This document shows positions 59,683-64,000 of a DNA stretch of 64,000 bases, in pieces (within the stretch, counting starts at the first letter, position 1; each line of letters starts with the position of its first letter). The position numbers and the translations under genes were made by a program. Below the pieces are notes generated by a model. That model was not told the origin of the DNA. It did not search any database and saw nothing but the letters and a program-made list of their open reading frames with translations. The DNA is taken from positions 92,481 through 156,480 of the forward strand of contig NZ_JADFBX010000012.1 of assembly GCF_015223055.1 (NCBI RefSeq). Direction: 5' to 3'. This DNA is from Pedobacter sp. MC2016-24 (GTDB lineage: Bacteria; Bacteroidota; Bacteroidia; Sphingobacteriales; Sphingobacteriaceae).

Positions 59683-61626
59683 ATGACTATGGAAGCGCTC
59701 ATTTTAAATTACTGGTGGGTGGTGGTGGCACTGATGTGTGCAATTTTAAACAGGTACATTTTAAGAATTTTCTTTGGAATGGTTGTCGTTCCGGAAGATA
59801 GAATCGGACTGGTTACCAAAAAATTTGTTTTGTACGGACCTGGTAAGGAGTTGCCCGACGGCAGGATCATAGCCATTAAAGGTGAAGCAGGCTTTCAGGG
59901 AAAAACACTAGCGCCGGGGCTGTATTTTGGGATGTGGTTTTGGCAATATACCGTGACGATGGAGGCATTTACAATAATTCCTGAGGGGCAGATTGGCTTA
60001 ATCATGGCAAAAGATGGCGCTGAGATTCCAACAGGAAATATTCTGGGGCATAAAGTAGAATGCGATAACTTTCAGGATGCGGTGAAATTTTTGGAAAGTG
60101 GCGGTCAGCGGGGCAGACAAACCTGCTACATCACAGCGGGTTCTTACCGGATCAATACGCTGTTGTTCCAGGTGTCTGTAACCGATATGGTCAGGATCCA
60201 GGAAAGCATGGTGGGCATTGTAACCACTTTAGATGGCTTGCCGATTGAACGGGACCAGATTGCAGGTAAACTGATCGAAGGGCATAATAACTTTCAGGAT
60301 TTTGATGAGTTTATCAATAAGGGTGGCAACCGTGGTTTGCAGCCACAGGTGGTATTGGCGGGTTCCTATAATCTTAATCCCTGGGCGATCCAGTTAGAGC
60401 AGATTCCCATGACCGAAATTGCCATTGGATATGTGGGTGTTGTGATTTCTTATATTGGAAATGACGGCAATGACCTTACCGGAGTAGATTTCAAACATGG
60501 CAACATTGTCGCAAAGGGTTCGAAAGGCGTGTGGCTGGAGCCCCTGGGTCCTGGAAAGTATCCGATCAATAAGTATGTGATGAAAGTGGAGCTGGTGCCT
60601 ACCACCAATTTGGTTTTGAACTGGGCATCTGCCCGAAGTGAGGCACATAATCTGGATAAGAATTTGTGTACCATTACAGTGAGGTCTAAAGATGGCTTTC
60701 CGTTCAACCTGGATGTTTCACAGATTATTCATGTTCCTACAACAGAAGCGCCGAAGGTAATTGCGCGTTTCGGTAATATGGTAAACCTGGTGTCCCAGGT
60801 ACTTGAACCGACCATCGGTAACTATTTCCGCAATTCGGCACAGGATAGTGACGTCATCGCGTTCCTCAGTACACGTAAGGAACGGCAGGAATCTGCGAAA
60901 GAACACATCCGCAAGGTGCTTGATGAGTACAATGTAAATGCAGTTGATACGCTGATCGGTGATATTGTTCCACCTGAATCGCTGATGAAAACGTTGACTG
61001 ACCGCAAGATCGCTGAAGAGCAGAAAGTAACTTACAATACGCAAAAGCAGGCCCAGGAAACCCGTCAGGGAATGGAGAAGGAAACCGCCATTGCGGATAT
61101 GCAAAAGGACATGGTCAAAGCACAGCAAAGCGTGGAGATCGCCGAACGAACAGCAAGTGCCACGGTGAAAAAATCTGAGGGCGATGCAGCTGGTGTGAAA
61201 CTTGCGGTGGGCGCGGAAGCTGAGGCGACTAAAATGAGGGCTCACGCTGAAGCGGAAGCAACCAAAGCGCGGGCACATGCCGATTCGGAAGCGATTAAAT
61301 TAAGGGCCTCTGCTGAAGCTGAAATGATCTCGCTAACAGGCAGTGCGGAAGCAGGTAAGATTTTGGCGGTGGGTAAATCAACCGCAGAGGCATACGAACT
61401 GGCTGTTAAAGCGCTCGGAGGCGAAAACTTTACCCGCTATAAGATTACAGAAGAGTTGTCAAAAGGGAAAGTCAAACTGATTCCTGATGTTTTGATTGGA
61501 AGTAGCGGGTCTAACGGAGCCTCAGCTATGGATGGCCTGTTAGGAATCAAGTTAATGGAGTTAATGGATCCCGCTGGCCGCCGGGAAGTGATGCCGGCTG
61601 CAGCGATTACAGAAGCTAAACCCTAA
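59683..61626 (+). CDS. Flotillin-like SPFH-domain membrane protein
   Basis: A 647-residue protein with one N-terminal membrane helix (LNYWWVVVALMCAILNRYILRIFFGMVVV), an SPFH/band 7 region (about 35-430, with VPEDRIGLVTKKFVLYG and PEGQIGLIMAKDGAE) and a long Ala/Glu/Lys-rich coiled coil (about 440-560, repeats of EAEATK-RAHA). A conserved tail GGENFTRYKITEELSKGKVKLIPDVLIG follows. Flotillins organise membrane microdomains and scaffold proteins. It is longer than typical bacterial flotillins owing to the N-terminal repeat of band-7-like segments. Confidence 0.9.
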   Translation: MTMEALILNYWWVVVALMCAILNRYILRIFFGMVVVPEDRIGLVTKKFVLYGPGKELPDGRIIAIKGEAGFQGKTLAPGLYFGMWFWQYTVTMEAFTIIPEGQIGLIMAKDGAEIPTGNILGHKVECDNFQDAVKFLESGGQRGRQTCYITAGSYRINTLLFQVSVTDMVRIQESMVGIVTTLDGLPIERDQIAGKLIEGHNNFQDFDEFINKGGNRGLQPQVVLAGSYNLNPWAIQLEQIPMTEIAIGYVGVVISYIGNDGNDLTGVDFKHGNIVAKGSKGVWLEPLGPGKYPINKYVMKVELVPTTNLVLNWASARSEAHNLDKNLCTITVRSKDGFPFNLDVSQIIHVPTTEAPKVIARFGNMVNLVSQVLEPTIGNYFRNSAQDSDVIAFLSTRKERQESAKEHIRKVLDEYNVNAVDTLIGDIVPPESLMKTLTDRKIAEEQKVTYNTQKQAQETRQGMEKETAIADMQKDMVKAQQSVEIAERTASATVKKSEGDAAGVKLAVGAEAEATKMRAHAEAEATKARAHADSEAIKLRASAEAEMISLTGSAEAGKILAVGKSTAEAYELAVKALGGENFTRYKITEELSKGKVKLIPDVLIGSSGSNGASAMDGLLGIKLMELMDPAGRREVMPAAAITEAKP

Positions 61627-61642
61627 AAAATAATTTATCCCG

Positions 61643-61677
61643 ACCCGCTCTAAAAATACTTTAGGGCGGGTTTTTTT
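61643..61677 (+). terminator. Terminator between flotillin and DUF389 genes
   Basis: ACCCGCTCTAAA (61643-61654) pairs with TTTAGGGCGGGT (61660-61671), one G-U, and runs straight into TTTTTTT. It ends the flotillin transcript; the last Ts overlap the end of the converging DUF389 gene. Confidence 0.85.
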
Positions 61678-62995
61678 AATTGTCAAATATTAGCTTTAAG
61701 GAATCTGCTTTTAAACGGCTTTTTAACCAGCGCTGTAACCTTATTCTTTCCGTGTTCGCTACGGGGTGACGGAAGTTTAGGAATGCCAGTGTAACCGTAT
61801 CCAACCTGTTGGTATCCAGATGTTTTATTTCGATGTTGTTGATGCTGTAATTTACAAGTTCGGGATACAAAGACTTTAATTCCTTACTCAGATCAGGGAT
61901 TGGCATATTGATGCGCTGATAAGCATCCTCCTTACCTGTCGAGTCTTTTTTATACACTGCCTCCAGGATGCTGGCCTTGATCTGGGAAAAATCCAGTTCG
62001 TTTTTTGCATTCAGCCCCTGCCTGATTTTGAGCTGAGTTTTCTCAAGTTTGTAGGCTGGGAGTTTCTTCCTCAGACTGTCGATTTGCAGTGCAGTGAGTT
62101 CTTTGCCCAGAAGCAGCAGATCTATTTCGTTACCCTTCCTGCTGTATTTGTAGTTCCTGGTGATGACCTGGGTATTGCTATAGCTCAATTCTTTTTCGAT
62201 GAATGCCCTGGCGTTGTTTTCAAAGATACTGCGGTCGACGATTCTATAGGCTAGGAAAACGCTCGGCGCAGCAGTGATCAGCACGATGATCAGGATGTAG
62301 CGACGGACCCGACTTCCATAGGCTTTATCTTCAAACTCTTTTTTATGGAAATTCAGGTAACGTACGATCAGGTAAGTGGCAACACAAATAAATACGCTAT
62401 TGATAAAATAAAGGTACATCGCGCCAATGAAAAAGTATATGTTTCCCGAGGCCAGGCCATAGCCTGCGGTACATAAGGGTGGCATTAAGGCCGTAGCGAT
62501 AGCCACCCCCGGAATGGCGTTGCTCTTTTCTTTTCGGGTAGCAGCAATAATTCCGGCAAGTCCGCCAAGGCCGGCGATGAATACATCCCAGATGGAAGGA
62601 GAGGTTCGGGCCAGGAGTTCAGAAGAGGCATCGTGCAGGGGTGTGATCCAGAAGTATAAAGTAGAGGTAATTATGCTGATCACGGTTGCTATGGCAAGGT
62701 TTCTGCCTGCTTTTTTGACCAGCTCAATGTCGTTGATGCCGATGCCGAGACCTACTCCCATGATCGGACCCATCAGGGGAGAGATGAGCATGGCACCGAT
62801 AATAACGGCGGTAGAATTTACATTCAATCCGATCGATGCGATAAAAATGGCAAAGATCAGCGTCCAGAGATTTGCCCCCTTAAATTCCACATTCTTTCTG
62901 ATGGATTCTATGGTGTCAGTTTCTTCAGCGTTGTCTTCAATGAGGCTGAAACGGTAGTGTAAAAAGCGTTTGATTGCTAAGTAAATCTCGTTCAT
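61676..62995 (-). CDS. DUF389-family membrane protein
   Basis: A 439-residue protein with about six hydrophobic segments in the first 250 residues. The DUF389 (TIGR00341-like) core is LWTLIFAIFIASIGLNVNSTAVIIGAMLISPLMGPIMGVGLG and, later, IAATRKEKSNAIPGVAIATALMPPLCTAGYGLA. A soluble C-terminal part of roughly 190 residues may be a sensor or oligomerisation domain. Function in bacteria is unsettled; transport has been suggested. Single-gene transcript, converging on flotillin. Confidence 0.93.
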   Translation of the reverse strand: MNEIYLAIKRFLHYRFSLIEDNAEETDTIESIRKNVEFKGANLWTLIFAIFIASIGLNVNSTAVIIGAMLISPLMGPIMGVGLGIGINDIELVKKAGRNLAIATVISIITSTLYFWITPLHDASSELLARTSPSIWDVFIAGLGGLAGIIAATRKEKSNAIPGVAIATALMPPLCTAGYGLASGNIYFFIGAMYLYFINSVFICVATYLIVRYLNFHKKEFEDKAYGSRVRRYILIIVLITAAPSVFLAYRIVDRSIFENNARAFIEKELSYSNTQVITRNYKYSRKGNEIDLLLLGKELTALQIDSLRKKLPAYKLEKTQLKIRQGLNAKNELDFSQIKASILEAVYKKDSTGKEDAYQRINMPIPDLSKELKSLYPELVNYSINNIEIKHLDTNRLDTVTLAFLNFRHPVANTERIRLQRWLKSRLKADSLKLIFDN

Positions 62996-63204
62996 TTTGC
63001 AAGATAGGAATTTGAATGTAAATTCAATCCGGTCTGAAGCAGCAGATCAATGACCTAACATGTATGGCAAATCACCTGATGAATTACCGTAATATCCTTA
63101 TGCTGGTAAGGCTTAAAAGTGACTTTTTTTGTCTGATTTTGTTATTTGGTGTAATGATCCCACAATATAACGCCACCAAAATTTTTAATTGGGCAATTAA
63201 ATCT

Positions 63205-63212
63205 TACTTTTG
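63205..63212 (+). promoter_or_regulatory. -7 element very close to the 63222 gene
   Basis: TACTTTTG, an exact TAnnTTTG, ends 9 bases before the ATG at 63222. A start this close would give a nearly leaderless message. A -33 partner is not clear. Confidence 0.35.
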
Positions 63213-63221
63213 CGGAGAATT

Positions 63222-63611
63222 ATGTTCAAAAGCGCTATTGCCATATGTATTCTAGTTGCACTGATGTTGTCTAACTTCAGCAGGCTGTTTATTTATGCCA
63301 GTTTTGACCTGAATCAAAATTATATTGCCAGTACATTGTGTGAAAATAAGGATAAGCCGGAAATGCATTGTAATGGTAAATGTTACCTGATGAAAAAGTT
63401 AAAACAAGCGGAGGAGAAAGAAAAGAAGCAGGAGCAGGACAGTCAAAAGAAGGGGGCTGCTGATCAATTCATCGTTAAACAAAATATTACGCTGGATCTT
63501 TTCTCTAATCAAATAAAAAAGAATCATCTTACTGAAATTGCTTCGGATTTACCCAAAGTTAGTTCTGAAGTACCTCATCCACCACCTTCTGCATGTAGTC
63601 TTATTTCTTAG
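63222..63611 (+). CDS. Small membrane-anchored protein with HCNGKC motif
   Basis: A 129-residue protein starting MFKSAIAICILVALMLSNFS. One N-terminal hydrophobic helix is followed by ASTLCENKDKPEMHCNGKCYLMKKLKQAEEKEKKQ and a Lys/Glu-rich stretch. The three cysteines (LCENK...HCNGKC) are a fixed pattern of small Bacteroidota proteins often near TonB-dependent receptors or metal-handling genes; a metal-binding role is plausible but untested. A lipoprotein gene starts 286 bases downstream. The intervening gap shows no gene. Confidence 0.65.
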   Translation: MFKSAIAICILVALMLSNFSRLFIYASFDLNQNYIASTLCENKDKPEMHCNGKCYLMKKLKQAEEKEKKQEQDSQKKGAADQFIVKQNITLDLFSNQIKKNHLTEIASDLPKVSSEVPHPPPSACSLIS

Positions 63612-63897
63612 TTAAAACATCTGTTTGTTCATTGCCTTTTTATCTTTTGATAATTCAGGTGTTGGTGCTATACCTGTGAACGATCACAGCCAGATGTTTA
63701 CCCGAATTTTTATTATTTTTTAATACAGTTTCTGCAGTTCAGCCTGTATTGATCATTACTTAACAAAATGCGTGTGCCCTTATGGATACGCCATGGAATT
63801 TATTCAACAAAATGAACCCATTATGAGCTAGCAGTTTCAATAACTGACTTTAAGATCATGATCGCTTCATTTTTATTAAAAAACAATTTATAATCAA

Positions 63898-64000
63898 ATG
63901 AAAAAATTATTATCTATTATAGGTTTATCCATATTATTATTTACATCATGTTCAAAAGACAATGACACTATTTTGGTAGAAGCAGATGGCAAAGCAACTC
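63898..64000 (+). CDS. Lipoprotein, N-terminal part (3' end outside window)
   Basis: The frame from ATG 63898 encodes MKKLLSIIGLSILLFTSCSK, then DNDTILVEADGKAT at the window edge. The lipobox is FTSC. The 34 residues seen do not identify a family. It is preceded by the HCNGKC protein gene and may belong to the same metal-linked locus. Confidence 0.7.
   Translation, partial: MKKLLSIIGLSILLFTSCSKDNDTILVEADGKAT

Noticed and set aside
60718..61278. A 186-codon minus-strand frame inside the flotillin gene
   Set aside because: Cys/Phe/His-rich antisense of the Ala/Glu-rich coiled coil; no real protein features.
63064..63255. A 63-codon frame overlapping the 63222 gene
   Set aside because: It overlaps the better-supported HCNGKC protein in another frame and covers its promoter; chance frame.

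Overview
The window is a stretch of a Bacteroidota chromosome, most likely from the Sphingobacteriaceae (Pedobacter-like). The evidence is two SusC/SusD pairs, a FecR anti-sigma factor beside a SusC with an STN domain, Bacteroidota-type promoters (TAnnTTTG at -7, as at 18276, 32403, 50573 and 54283), many secreted proteins with short signal peptides ending in AQ, and an IS21 fragment. These calls rest on reading motifs by eye; no database search was run. I saw no rRNA, tRNA or CRISPR array.

Region 1 (1-11032, +) is a regulated uptake/proteolysis locus: the end of a FecR anti-sigma factor, an STN-type SusC, a SusD, two related secreted proteins (the second carries a thioredoxin domain with WCMPC) and an M16 zinc peptidase. 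Sigma-regulated import of a peptide-like or metal-bearing ligand is a plausible reading.

Region 2 (11200-23700) is an accessory zone of small orphan genes and gene debris. It holds a SUKH-like protein, a SpoIIAA-like protein, a DUF421 membrane protein, a DUF2589 / zinc-ribbon / DUF2589 cassette, an SdpI-like protein, several hypotheticals, a DUF3606 mini-gene, a soluble histidine kinase, and a Crp/Fnr regulator followed by an SDR. Broken genes include a rhuM fragment, an alpha/beta hydrolase whose middle is replaced by an IS21 istA fragment, and a truncated SDR.

Region 3 (23676-32172, -) is an envelope/efflux locus: PepSY-like protein, PAP2 phosphatase, TolC-like outer-membrane protein, lipoprotein adaptor, RND pump, then an OmpR-type response regulator and its sensor kinase.

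Region 4 (32403-41789, +) is a second SusCD operon. Its downstream genes are two tandem purple-acid-phosphatase-like phosphoesterases and a di-haem cytochrome c peroxidase with a long N-terminal extension, suggesting acquisition of phosphorylated compounds. Region 5 (41872-48831) looks like carbohydrate or sugar-acid catabolism: a DUF4091 (GH123-like) protein, an uncharacterised TIM-barrel-like secreted protein, an AraC regulator, a 3-hydroxyacyl-CoA-dehydrogenase-type oxidoreductase and an enolase-superfamily dehydratase. Three related AT-rich motifs suggest shared control.

Region 6 (48885-56523) contains a serine beta-lactamase-like hydrolase, a TetR-SDR pair with the same palindrome in front of both genes, an RNA-repair cassette (RNA ligase plus HD-polynucleotide kinase), and next to it an AAA ATPase overlapping a TOPRIM-like protein, which resembles a two-gene anti-phage system. 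Region 7 (56577-64000) is housekeeping-like: NhaA, an alanine/sodium symporter, a flotillin, a DUF389 membrane protein, a small Cys-motif protein and the start of a lipoprotein gene.
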